The notes beneath the pieces are model-generated. The model was not told the DNA's origin. It made no database searches and was given only the letters and a program-made list of their open reading frames with translations. 64,000 nt of DNA from Diplonema papillatum (taxonomy: Eukaryota; Euglenozoa; Diplonemea; Diplonemida; Diplonemidae): NCBI GenBank assembly GCA_030068145.1, contig JAPJBO010000056.1:372001-436000 (forward strand), written 5' to 3'. The position numbers and the translations under genes were made by a program. Positions 18,043-27,065 of this stretch are shown piece after piece; the first letter of the stretch is position 1; each line of letters opens with the position of its first letter.

Positions 18043-18585
18043 CTACGGTGTCAAGTGCACAACCAGCTCTGAGTCGTAGGCTGCGGCCGTGCGCAGGGCG
18101 GTTACGGCGAGCGTTTCGCGCTGCTGCTCCGTGCTGCACCCGAGGCTCTCGAGGACTTGCGGGTAGTCGTCCGGCCTCGAAACTACAGTGACCCTGCGGT
18201 AGTTCTTGGCGGCTGTGCGGAGAAGGCAGGACCCCCCGATGTCGATGGCCGCCAAGCTGCGGCCGCACGGGGCGAGGTTGCAGACGACCATGTCAATGGG
18301 GCGGATGCCATGCTCGGCCAGCTCCGCTAGCTGCTGGTCCGTGTGCGCGAGAATCGCACCGTGGACCGCCGGTTGCAGTGTTTTCAGGCTCCCGCCGAAC
18401 ATGCCGGGGCACTGCCCCGCACCCTCCAGCACATCGCCGACGTCTCCAGCGTCGCAGCCTCCCTTCCGAAGCGCCTGCAAGGTCCCCCCGCAGGACAGCA
18501 GCGTCCACCCCGCCTTGGACAGCGCCACCGCGAACTCGACGATGCCTGCCTTGTCGAAAACCGTGATCAGCGCAGTTCCAGGCAT
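18043..18585 (-). CDS. Stand-alone IMP cyclohydrolase-like (PurH N-terminal) domain
   Basis: The 180-residue ORF matches the MGS-like IMP cyclohydrolase domain of bifunctional PurH/ATIC: TALITVFDKAGIVEFA, LLSCGGTLQALRK, SLKTLQPAVHGAIL, PIDMVVCNLAP and AIDIGGSCLLRTAAKNY appear in the right order. The transformylase domain, normally following in the same chain, is absent from the 600 bp downstream, and the frame ends in TAG after YDSELVVHLTP. Several positions normally conserved differ: the usual GRVKTLHP reads GSLKTLQP, and the NLYP Tyr is Ala. The acidic loop before DIGG is shortened. From memory these include active-site residues, so activity is doubtful. It may be a divergent domain gene, a first exon, or a gene fragment. 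Confidence 0.6.
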   Translation of the reverse strand: MPGTALITVFDKAGIVEFAVALSKAGWTLLSCGGTLQALRKGGCDAGDVGDVLEGAGQCPGMFGGSLKTLQPAVHGAILAHTDQQLAELAEHGIRPIDMVVCNLAPCGRSLAAIDIGGSCLLRTAAKNYRRVTVVSRPDDYPQVLESLGCSTEQQRETLAVTALRTAAAYDSELVVHLTP

Positions 18586-20147
18586 GTGGGACAGCGGCGT
18601 TCCTGAGCCAGTCCACCCCTATTTCCTGGAAGTGCATCGAATTGCCTGCTGCTGTGGTAGTCACCTGGTGACTAATGCAGGTCATCGCTGCAGATATTCT
18701 GAAATCTAACCTCAACTGCTGCTGTCAGTCAGTCTACAGCAGTGTATCACAAGCTAGCTGAAGAGCTGAGTCTGAACGCGACGATCAAGCTGTTACAGTC
18801 TATCGCAGGCAGCACATGCTATCGTAGGCCATCACAGGGTTAAGGGGTAGCCCGTAGGAATGATGATATGCGCCACGTGCAGGACGACGACGGAATGCTG
18901 TCACACCATCATCGCCGATGTCTCGACCACGGGATGTCAGCGTGAGAGCACTGCAGACGACACGCGGACCTGCGGAGCCGGAGGCCCGGACAGAGGAACA
19001 GGCATCGTGGTGGGGGTCGGATCGACGGCGGAGAAACGGGAACGGAGCTGATAAGCCCCGCAGCAGCGGCACCTTCGCCGAAGCAAGCGAAACGCGCCAA
19101 CGTGGTGCTGGTTCTTCCGAAGCAGCTGAAGACGAAGTAGAAAGCAGAAGTGCGAAACCCGGTCTCGAGTACGGGGACGAAGAAGCGACGATCGTCCTCG
19201 GCAGTTCCACAGAAGACAACACGTCATCGCTCACGACAGAAGCGCAACCGATGAAGCCGGACGGGCAGTCGAAAGTGAAGCACAGCGCCAAGCGCGCGCC
19301 TGAACACGACGATCAAGAGGTGACGGCATGACACATCACGTGCGAAGAGGTACCCGCGACGCCGGCGGTGCAGATTACCGCTACAGATTCTTTGCATAAT
19401 ATACTACAGTCTAACGGCAGGGGGTGGACCGACTCAGTTCCTTTATTTGTGTGCAAATGCTGCGCACTCACCGGGGCTCCCCCATGCTGCAGTTGCGGCT
19501 GAATTAATTCCCCATTTCAAGCTGGGCGATCTCGTGTTGCACCCGCGAGCTGGCGTTGCCGCAAGCGCGTGCCCTCCTGTGGTGAAGGTACCATTGGTAT
19601 CTAACACAACAGGGGCACACAGCTGGGCCAACAACTAGCGTGCCGTAGCCGTAGTGACTCGATCCAACACCCTGACGCGCTGACTCATGAATGACCCCAC
19701 CTCGAGCAACTTGTGGTCATGGCGACCATTAGAAGTTCTCCCGAGTAAACCGCACCGCCGATCTATCCCGCTCGTGATCGTTCCCGAAAAGCAGAAGAAC
19801 AGAAAGCGTACGAACAGAAAACGACGCCTGTACAGGGAAGCGCACGGCTCCACCTGGCATTTCGTTCATAAGCGTCATCGGGGTGGGGTGGTGGAAGGAT
19901 GGAGACAACTAAACGACAGACACACAAACACACACACGCAGTGCCACGGCACATCAAACCGATGACAAGCATCAAGAGTCACGAATGCATTCAATGGCAA
20001 CAGACGTTCGTTGACCTCGCGCTTGGGACACACAAAAAAGAAACAGAGAGAGCGGGTAGGGGATCACGGCGTGGAGCACAGCCGGAGTTCTGCTGTAAGT
20101 TGGCAGTTTACCTAACGCTTAGGCAGTACGGTTAGCCTTTCATGCAT
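18586..20147. other. Repeat-bearing spacer
   Basis: Dispersed repeat fragments lie at 18600-18655, 18674-18716 and 19368-19410. A plus-strand open frame of 137 codons (18918-19331) is rich in Glu, Arg and Ser but has no domain and a long frame on the other strand as well, so I do not call it a gene. A truncated palindromic repeat ends at 20147. Confidence 0.4.
18600..18716 (+). repeat. Two dispersed repeat fragments
   Basis: 18600-18655 resembles 30055-30110 (GAGCCRGTCC...CTAT, GCATCGAA, TGCCTGC). 18674-18716 resembles 25228-25268 and, more distantly, 60003-60060 and 19368-19410, sharing GCAGRTYATCGC, ACAG and TTCTAACC words. Confidence 0.5.
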
Positions 20148-20160
20148 GGGGGGGGGGGGG
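20097..20160 (+). repeat. Truncated palindromic repeat ending in G13
   Basis: The left part of the dispersed family (GTTTACC, AGGCAGTACGG, CTTTCATGCATG) runs directly into thirteen G (20148-20160), as at 5050-5111. Confidence 0.5.
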
Positions 20161-21715
20161 TAGGGGGGGTCAATCTGTGTCACAAAAGGGGTATTTTTGG
20201 ATTTGCACAAAGGCAGACGTAAAAAAAGGACCCACCCCAGAAAACTGGTAGGAATCGGCGGGAAAATGCGTTACGGGCCGATACCAAGCGGAATCTGCCC
20301 ACAGGTGATCGCACAAAGGCAATGTTGAAAAATCTGTCCCAAAGCGTGCCACCGTGTTGCATGCGATGTCGTCAATACTGTAGTACCTACACACAGCCAG
20401 CAGCTGTTGCTGTGAAACCACCCAAGCACCCCGATTATGACAAGGTTCACACGCCAGCAGACGGGAGAGCCATGCAAACAGAAGAAACTGTCCTTATAAT
20501 TGCTGCAAAGACTTCGCAGTAGGCGATCAAACTTGTGAAGTGGCTGGTACTAGAGCGTGAACCGACTTGTGTGTGCTTCAACCGAACCAAGCTGTAATCA
20601 TGCAATAATAAACAACAGAAACAGAACCGTGCTTGCATGTTGTCGTAAGCCCTAAACCCCCTCTGTCCCACTTGAGAGCCATCCGGAAGAGAACGAAGAT
20701 AGAAGAGCAGCGACCGCAGATTTGGTGCTTGGGTGCAAGTTGGTACCGGCAGTGATGCGGGCACTAGTGAAACAGACAGACGGTTTCGCGATTGAATACG
20801 GTTATTGCGATTAGGAATGCGAGATCATCATCACCGAGGACTACAGAGAGAGATACCTGGGTGTCGTTTGGCGAAAAAGGTTGCTCCAACTTTCTCGTGG
20901 TGAATCTTTGGGGCACTCCACTGTGCGAAGATTCACAGCAGGCACAAGCTGGATTGGTGACTGTACCGAGGTAGGGGCGGTACACTGGTCTTGGTCCTGA
21001 GGCAAAGAACCGGATGGTATCATGAAGGAGGCACGTGTTTAAGTCTTTGCTTGTTAACCTCCAAAAGAGAGAAAACACGACGCGACTGGATAACGAGTGT
21101 ACGCCTCGCCTCAAGTGTGGCCGAATGCGGGCTCGAACTCTAGCGAAAATGACGACGAGCGTGAGAATGAGAGTGACCCGTGCGAGCCACCATTCTCGCA
21201 ATTCCATCAAAAAGAGGACAAACTGCTGGCACTCGTACTCGTCGTCGTCACATCAGAACTGTCTATGGTACGTGAGAATGTTCGTGTGGATGCACTTCGA
21301 GACGCTCTTGTTGGGCTACCTTATAAGAAGGGCCCCACCCCTCGTCACGAAATACCAGCGTCAAAGAAGCGTCGCACTCGGAATAAGACCCTCTCCGGCG
21401 TACAAGAAAGAGCTGGGCTTCCCTTCTCTCGGCATTTCGACAGCAGTTTCGACTATTGTAACAGCTCTCAGCGCTCTACGTTGTCACCAACAGGTGCGTT
21501 GCAACACGGTGGCAGGCTTTGGGACAGCTTTTGAAAACATGGCATTTAGTGTGTTTCTGTGTCTCGTGCTACTCAGATATCCACTCAGTTTCTGTTTTTT
21601 TCATGGTTCAGCTGCATTCCTACTGCCATGGTTCCATGGGGACTCCCTAATCCCCTAAGAAAAAAAATGACACTTTGTGACGCTTTTTTGCCTTAGATTG
21701 ACCCCCCCTAGGGCT
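20161..21715. mobile_element. Inverted-repeat element A, about 1.55 kb
   Basis: The left end (TAGGGGGGGTCAATCTGTGT) is matched in inverse orientation by the right end near 21690-21712 (AGATTGACCCCCCCTA). Further in, CTGTCCCAAAGCGTGCCACC at about 20334 matches the reverse complement of 21500-21530. Terminal inverted repeats are therefore about 200 bp and imperfect. The interior holds a plus-strand open frame (21097-21534) without recognisable domain. I infer a non-autonomous or decayed DNA transposon; its superfamily is unknown. Confidence 0.6.
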
Positions 21716-22332
21716 ATGATGGCAAGTAAACGGAAACGTTTCCCGTTTCCGTTTCCGTTTCCGTTTCCATACTTTCAAGGAAACGGCGTTTCCTTATTTG
21801 GGAAACGGCTGCTGCAGATTGCAGTGTGTATGGTGACCACACCTCGGATGGGCGGGGGGAAATTTTTCTAGGGGTATTTCCCAACGAGCCAGCAAAACAA
21901 ATTTGTCTGTGCAAACGGTGCTGTCTCCGAAGTAGTCCCGAGCTGCGCGGTCCTTCGTAGTGGTGGCAACCAAGCACTCAGAGAATTGGGCCTGGAGACC
22001 TCCCCGTTAATTTTCTCGACAAGGTTCGTATGCGCGACAGTCTTTTCGGTTTTGGCTGCAAGTTGACACGCCCTGTCGGGGATGTGAGCAGCCTCAGAAG
22101 CTGGAGTTAAAGCTGGAGTTAAAAAAGCGGGTGACACACCCGCTTTTCGGGTGTGACTCGGGCACCCTCTTTAGCTCCAACTTCTGGGGCTGGACCTCAC
22201 CGTGTAGTATTCCCTGGTGGTGTTAGCGTGGTTTGTGGGTAGCCTGCAAAACCAAGGAGCCGTTTCCGTTTCCGTTTCCATGTTTTGGAAAAAACGGATG
22301 GAAACGCGTTTACTTGCCAACATAGCCCTAGG
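21707..22332. mobile_element. Inverted-repeat element B, 626 bp, with GTTTCC arrays
   Basis: The two ends read CCTAGGGCTATGATGGCAAG and, inverted, CCTAGGGCTATGTTGGCAAG, with 26 of the first 27 or so bases shared. Directly inside each end is a short array of the hexamer GTTTCC (left) or its complement orientation (right). The interior contains a perfect 9-bp stem AAAGCGGGT/ACCCGCTTT around 22125. It overlaps the right end of element A by about 9 bp. There is no coding capacity, so it looks like a MITE. Confidence 0.7.
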
Positions 22333-22972
22333 AGGGGGGGGGGGGGGGGGGGCAGAAAATGTGCGGGTCTCTTGCGTGCAGCCTGCGTCATTTATCGTTT
22401 CGCTTCGTTGGGCAAAAGCGCAACGGGTGTGCAGCAAAAAGAAATGAGGGAACACAGCGACAGCGGCAAGTCCTGAGAGGGAGGGACTGCCGGTGCGCTG
22501 TGTCGTGTCCAGGTATCTCCGTGCATCGGGGTAAAGAAGAAGAAAAGGCCGTGGTTGAGATCGAATACCGGGAGGAAGGACAGAAGTACGGGCGTGATCT
22601 TGAGCCTCGCCTGGCGAATACACCGCCCGAGACAGGGTATTGGGCGACACTGGAAGTTGTATCGCATAACGGCGGCACAACCCGCGTGTGTGGTACAAGT
22701 TCAATCAGTGGTTGTCGTGCCGACACCTTGTGTGCGGTTGCGACAGCCTGGGTCGGCGGTAGGCAGAATATGTTCGACAACCAGCTAGCAAACTGGTTGG
22801 ATGAAGAAGCTAGGTAGAAGTTGGAGGGATACAGCAACGTGTGCACGGAAGCGACGCACACGCACGCTTAGGAGAGATTGCAAGGAAGTAGATTGTCAGA
22901 TGTTCGGTTGGTGACGCGTCAACCGGAACAGCGCATTTTTGGCGCTCAGCTTTCATGTAAACCAGTAGAGCT
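22333..22972. other. Spacer downstream of fumarate reductase copy 3
   Basis: It begins with a G19 run (22334-22352) at the edge of element B. No gene is supported. Confidence 0.4.
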
Positions 22973-24916
22973 CTAGAGCTTCGAGGAGCCCTTCACACGA
23001 CCAATGACAGTCTGTGGCGCGTACTTGTCAATGTACGACTCGGGGTGCATCATGTTGTACTCTTCGGTGGCGTCTTTGCCAGCGTAAAGAAGGATGGCTT
23101 CCTTGCCGCCAGGGTGCTCCGGGAGGAACTTCGTCACGTTGAGCACTCGGCCGCCGACAACCACCCAGCAGTCTTCTGCACTCGTGTGCTTCGCCACCTC
23201 CTCCATTGTGTACTCCTGCTTGCCTGATGACGGGCCGCCCTTCTTCGCCTCCGCTGACTTGTCCGACGACGAGCCTTCCTCGAAGGCGTACTGAGTGTCC
23301 CTCGGCACCTTCCCACCGGACTTTCCAGCAGCAGCAGGAGCCGAAGAAGAAGAAGAACTCCCATCGAACTTGATGGTGACGCTCTTCGTAGCCGGGTCGA
23401 CGACGAGGTTGACAGATCCGCCTCCGCTTCCGCTTCCTCCAGACACGCCGCCTTTCGTCATCTTGTCCATCAGGTACGTTGCCGCGCTGCCGCCCGACAC
23501 TCTCCCGTACACGACGCAGTCCAGCAGCGATGAGCCGCCCAGACGGTTCTTTCCGTGGATGCCTCCCGCAACTTCACCGCCACAGAACAGACCACGGACC
23601 GGCTTCCCCGACTCGGTAAGCACCTCCCCGTCGGGGTTGCACTTGAGACCACCCAGCGTGTAGTGGATCACAGGTGTCACAATCCCGACGTAGAACGTGT
23701 CGTCTGTCACCAGCGGCAGGTTCACGAAGAACTTCCTACCGAACTTGTCGTTCTTCTGCTCCGCCGCTTGGTTGAACTCGTCAAACGTCTTCTTGATCTT
23801 GTCCACCGAGATTCCCATGTCCTTCGCCATCTCGTCGGCGCTCGCGAACTTCTTCATCAGCCCCCGTCCTGCGTAGTGCATGCAGTGCCACTCAATAGAC
23901 TTCGACGACGCCCCGTTCAACACCAGTCTGTACGGTCCCTTGTTGTGTTCCCACATCCGCCCCGTCACGAAGTCACGCTTCTGCAACTCGTCCACGAACC
24001 GGTTCCCGTCCTTGTCCAGGAAGATCCCTCCCGCTCCCCGCAGCGCTTCTGCTGCGAGGAACTTCACCTTCGCATCCGGCTCGTTCGGGTGCACCAGCGC
24101 CGTCGGGTGGATCTGCACCATGTCCAGATCAATCGTCGCTCCCCCCACAGCCTGTGCCATCTTGATCCCGTCTCCTGTGCAGTGCACTCCGTTCGTCGTC
24201 GGCAGGTCCATGTACTCAGGCCGCAACTTCTTCAGCAAACTCCCCTCCGTGAAGTCTGCTCCGAATCCTCCCGTCGCCAGCACCACTGGTCCGTGCGCCT
24301 CTTGCATCGAACCTTCCTTCTCGTACTTCACTCCCACCACTTCGTCTCCGTCCTTCAGCAGCTCCGTCACACGTGCCTTCGTCACCAGCTTCACCCTGTC
24401 CGGTGCACCTTCCATCACTGCCTCCAGCTTCTCCAGAAGCGCGTACGTGATCGTCATCCCGGGGAACTTCTGCTTTCCTCGGTGCGTTCGGGGGAACGCG
24501 TGCCCGCCCAGTCGCCCCACCAGCGACAAGTCCAACCCGAACTTCTCGATCAGCCACTCCACAGACGGCGCCGAGTCGTACACCAACCTCTTGTTGTTGT
24601 CCAAGTACGGGTTCACCGCAGGGTCCATCGCGTCCTTTCCTTCCATCTCCGCCTGCTTCGCTGCTGCCTCCTTCGGCGACGCACCTTTGATCGCTGCCTC
24701 CGCTGTGTCCTTCAGGAACGAGTCCACCGTGTCGTGGATCCCGAGGCGCTGCTGCGTCCTCGTCAGCGCCGCGTTGATCCCAGACGTCGCCTTCGTCGAG
24801 TTCCCTCCGCAGAACGCCAGCTTCTCCAGCAGCAGCACGCTCCCGCCTCTCTCCAGCACGGTGTGGGCGGCTGACAGCCCGGCAAGGCCTCCTCCGACGA
24901 CAATCACCTGCGCCAT
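22973..24916 (-). CDS. Fumarate reductase flavoprotein fused to cytochrome b5, peroxisomal signal (copy 3)
   Basis: This 647-residue copy has the same domains, haem ligands and SKL end as copy 1, including the longer Gly linker, but Ala in VDPATKS (as in copy 2). The residue before FEEG in the linker region is Ala rather than Asp. The stop codon is TAG, whereas copies 1 and 2 end in TGA, and the match to the others ends exactly at the stop. Upstream, similarity to copy 2 continues for about 25 bp and to the displaced block at 17476-17520. Intact frame and conserved motifs suggest it is functional. Confidence 0.93.
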   Translation of the reverse strand: MAQVIVVGGGLAGLSAAHTVLERGGSVLLLEKLAFCGGNSTKATSGINAALTRTQQRLGIHDTVDSFLKDTAEAAIKGASPKEAAAKQAEMEGKDAMDPAVNPYLDNNKRLVYDSAPSVEWLIEKFGLDLSLVGRLGGHAFPRTHRGKQKFPGMTITYALLEKLEAVMEGAPDRVKLVTKARVTELLKDGDEVVGVKYEKEGSMQEAHGPVVLATGGFGADFTEGSLLKKLRPEYMDLPTTNGVHCTGDGIKMAQAVGGATIDLDMVQIHPTALVHPNEPDAKVKFLAAEALRGAGGIFLDKDGNRFVDELQKRDFVTGRMWEHNKGPYRLVLNGASSKSIEWHCMHYAGRGLMKKFASADEMAKDMGISVDKIKKTFDEFNQAAEQKNDKFGRKFFVNLPLVTDDTFYVGIVTPVIHYTLGGLKCNPDGEVLTESGKPVRGLFCGGEVAGGIHGKNRLGGSSLLDCVVYGRVSGGSAATYLMDKMTKGGVSGGSGSGGGSVNLVVDPATKSVTIKFDGSSSSSSAPAAAGKSGGKVPRDTQYAFEEGSSSDKSAEAKKGGPSSGKQEYTMEEVAKHTSAEDCWVVVGGRVLNVTKFLPEHPGGKEAILLYAGKDATEEYNMMHPESYIDKYAPQTVIGRVKGSSKL

Positions 24917-25734
24917 CTTTTTCTAATTTATTTCTTTCGATATCACCTGGCAGCGCGGTGTGTCTGGCAACGCGCCAATCTTCCCTCTAACCACGGGTTG
25001 GTCGTCACCTTAGGGATGCTGCTCGGACGTGAACAAAAAAGAGGTTCTTCAAGCAGTACTGTCTAAGGAAGACTGGACACGGACATCGCGCCGGATACGG
25101 TAGATGCCGTTCTGCGACGACGTGCAAACCTTAAAGTGCGGATGAAACATCGGCCTCTATCCCGTGCAACTGCACCGGATTGACTGCTGCCGACCACAGT
25201 GATCGCCGAAATAGTCGCCTGGTAAAGCAGGCCATCGCTACAGCGATTCTGCATTCTAACCTCAACTAACCCAAACTTTCAGTCTAGCACAGCCTATATA
25301 TAAGCAGAAGGAGGACCAGGGCAAACACCGGACATGCACCTGCTATAAGCAGTACTGTGCACCCACAACTTTCGCACAACGTGGTCAGAATAGCCGCAAC
25401 ATTTACGCGGATGCGGCGGATACCACCGTCCTAACAGTACCAGCAGTTCGGTTCGCGAACAACAGCTCGACAAACGGATACAGGTAAAACGAGTGTACTG
25501 TGCCCGAGTGGGCAATCCGTCGCTTTTGTGCCAACAGGCCGCATGTGACTAGGGCCGGAGCGAGTGGGTTGGAACAAAGATGATGAGGACACAACGGCAA
25601 GCGTGTTTGATCAGTAGCAGGGCCTGCAAGGAAAGGGGGGCCTTTAGAATAAAAAAGTGCTCGGTCGATTGCGCATCAGCGGCCAGAAACAAGAAAGAGA
25701 GCAAGGTGGTGGTGGGGGATCTCAGCTGAGTTTC

Positions 25735-25815
25735 GGGGCAGAATCCTGCCTCTCATGTATGTATGATGATGACATCAAGTCTTCTTCGAGAAAATGCAGA
25801 GTTTTGTTCTCTTCG
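25735..25815 (+). repeat. Dispersed palindromic repeat member
   Basis: The sequence GCAGAATCCTGCCTCTCATG followed by ATGATGATGACATCAAGTC and TTCTTCGAGAAAATGC corresponds to the family with a damaged central palindrome. Confidence 0.6.
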
Positions 25816-26062
25816 GGGGGAGGGGGGGAAGAGACGTGAAAACGGAGGTTTGCCAAGAGGCTTTTCGTGTTATTCTGCAGATGCTTTGAGCTATCTTTGT
25901 GTCTATGCTTTCAGTCGTCTTCTTAACCATGGTTAAGTGCGCAAATGGTGTCAGCCGAAGCTGGTAAAGCTTCGGCGCCGCCCAACTGCCGACATACCGT
26001 GACACCGCGCAAGGTGGTAAAACGCTCTTTTGTTCTCTTCGGGGGGAGGGGGGGAAGAGAAA
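25802..26062 (+). repeat. Direct repeat of 34 bp flanking a 193-bp segment
   Basis: The block TTTTGTTCTCTTCGGGGGGA plus a G-rich tail ending GGAAGAGA occurs at about 25802-25835 and again at about 26029-26062. Between them lies the repeat shared with 33303-33440. Confidence 0.7.
25853..26000 (+). repeat. Dispersed repeat shared with 33303-33440
   Basis: Both start GCCARGAGGCTTTTCGTGTT-like, share ATTCTGCAGATGCTTTGAGC and continue through GTGCRCAA, TGGTG, AGCCGA and GAAGCTTCG words. The copies are about 70-75% alike by eye, with no coding capacity. Confidence 0.65.
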
Positions 26063-26271
26063 AGCGCACGACCCACTTGCAAGAAAAGATACAAGTGCTT
26101 GTGACATGACAAGTGACCACATGGTTTCGCAGAGTACCTGTGATCACAGGTTGTGTCCTTTAACATCTCGTCACATCTGAAATAACCGTAAACCCTCATC
26201 ACATGTGAATCGTGCAGAAACGCGCTTCCTCGCAGGCCTCCACAGAATCTGCGGCCAAACAAAAAAAAAAA

Positions 26272-26292
26272 GGGGGGGGGGGGGGGGGGGGG
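26272..26292 (+). repeat. G21 run after A11
   Basis: Eleven A are followed by 21 uninterrupted G, the longest G run in the window. Confidence 0.95.
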
Positions 26293-27065
26293 TGGGGAAG
26301 GGGAATAGATGCCGCTGAGCAAACCTGCAAAGCAGCTTCTTTTGTTTCTGAGCTTGGGGCACGCTTGAACGCTTCCCGCGGGCTTTTCGACGTGGCGACA
26401 GGGGCTGAGTCCGTGGGACGGAAGCCGCGTGTGGTTGTAAGGTGCAGGTCAGATTCCGTGTCAAACCCCCGTTGTCGAAGCGAAAACAAGAAGAACGGCA
26501 ACACAGGACGGGTCCACGAGACAAGGGACCGCCGGGTTCTCTGTTGCACTCAAACGTGCCAGGTTTCGGTGATCAATCTCGCGTGTATGTTGTCAGTGCA
26601 TCGGCTGTGCACTGCTGGAAACCCGGACGCATTCTGTGACGAAATGCGTTAGCGTATTGCGGCACTGTCCACGTAGATACGATACGTCCCGTGCTGCGTG
26701 CTTCGTCTCCTTCAAATAGCCATCGCCGTTGAACGCGTCACGTTCAGGAGCTCCCATGTTGCTAATCAAGGACTACCACATCCCACCATCAGATGGATAA
26801 TACGTCCTCAAGGATTCTCAGCCACCAGAAGCAATGCAGGGTCGTGACGAATCCTCCGATGCATCGTGACCGCAGTCCGCTTCACTTCCTGCAGAACACT
26901 CGTAGAGAGAGCTACCTCAGCTACTGTCTGCGCGTGCGGCCGAGGATGAACGTCGCTCGTGCCAAGGCGGGTACAAGAACAGCAGACCGGGAACTGTCAG
27001 GTCATGCTCGGTCAGCTCGTCATGCGATGCAGTTCGAGACGGCGATGCTCCGCGGGCGGTAACAC

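Larger units (their letters stand above)
24917..27065. other. Repeat-rich spacer before HSP70 copy 1
   Basis: No gene is supported. It contains dispersed repeat fragments (25228-25268, 25735-25815, 25853-26000), a duplicated 34-bp block, and an A11-G21 tract (26261-26292). Confidence 0.4.

Noticed and set aside
18918-19331. 137-codon acidic plus-strand frame
   Set aside because: Low complexity, no homology and open frames on the other strand too.
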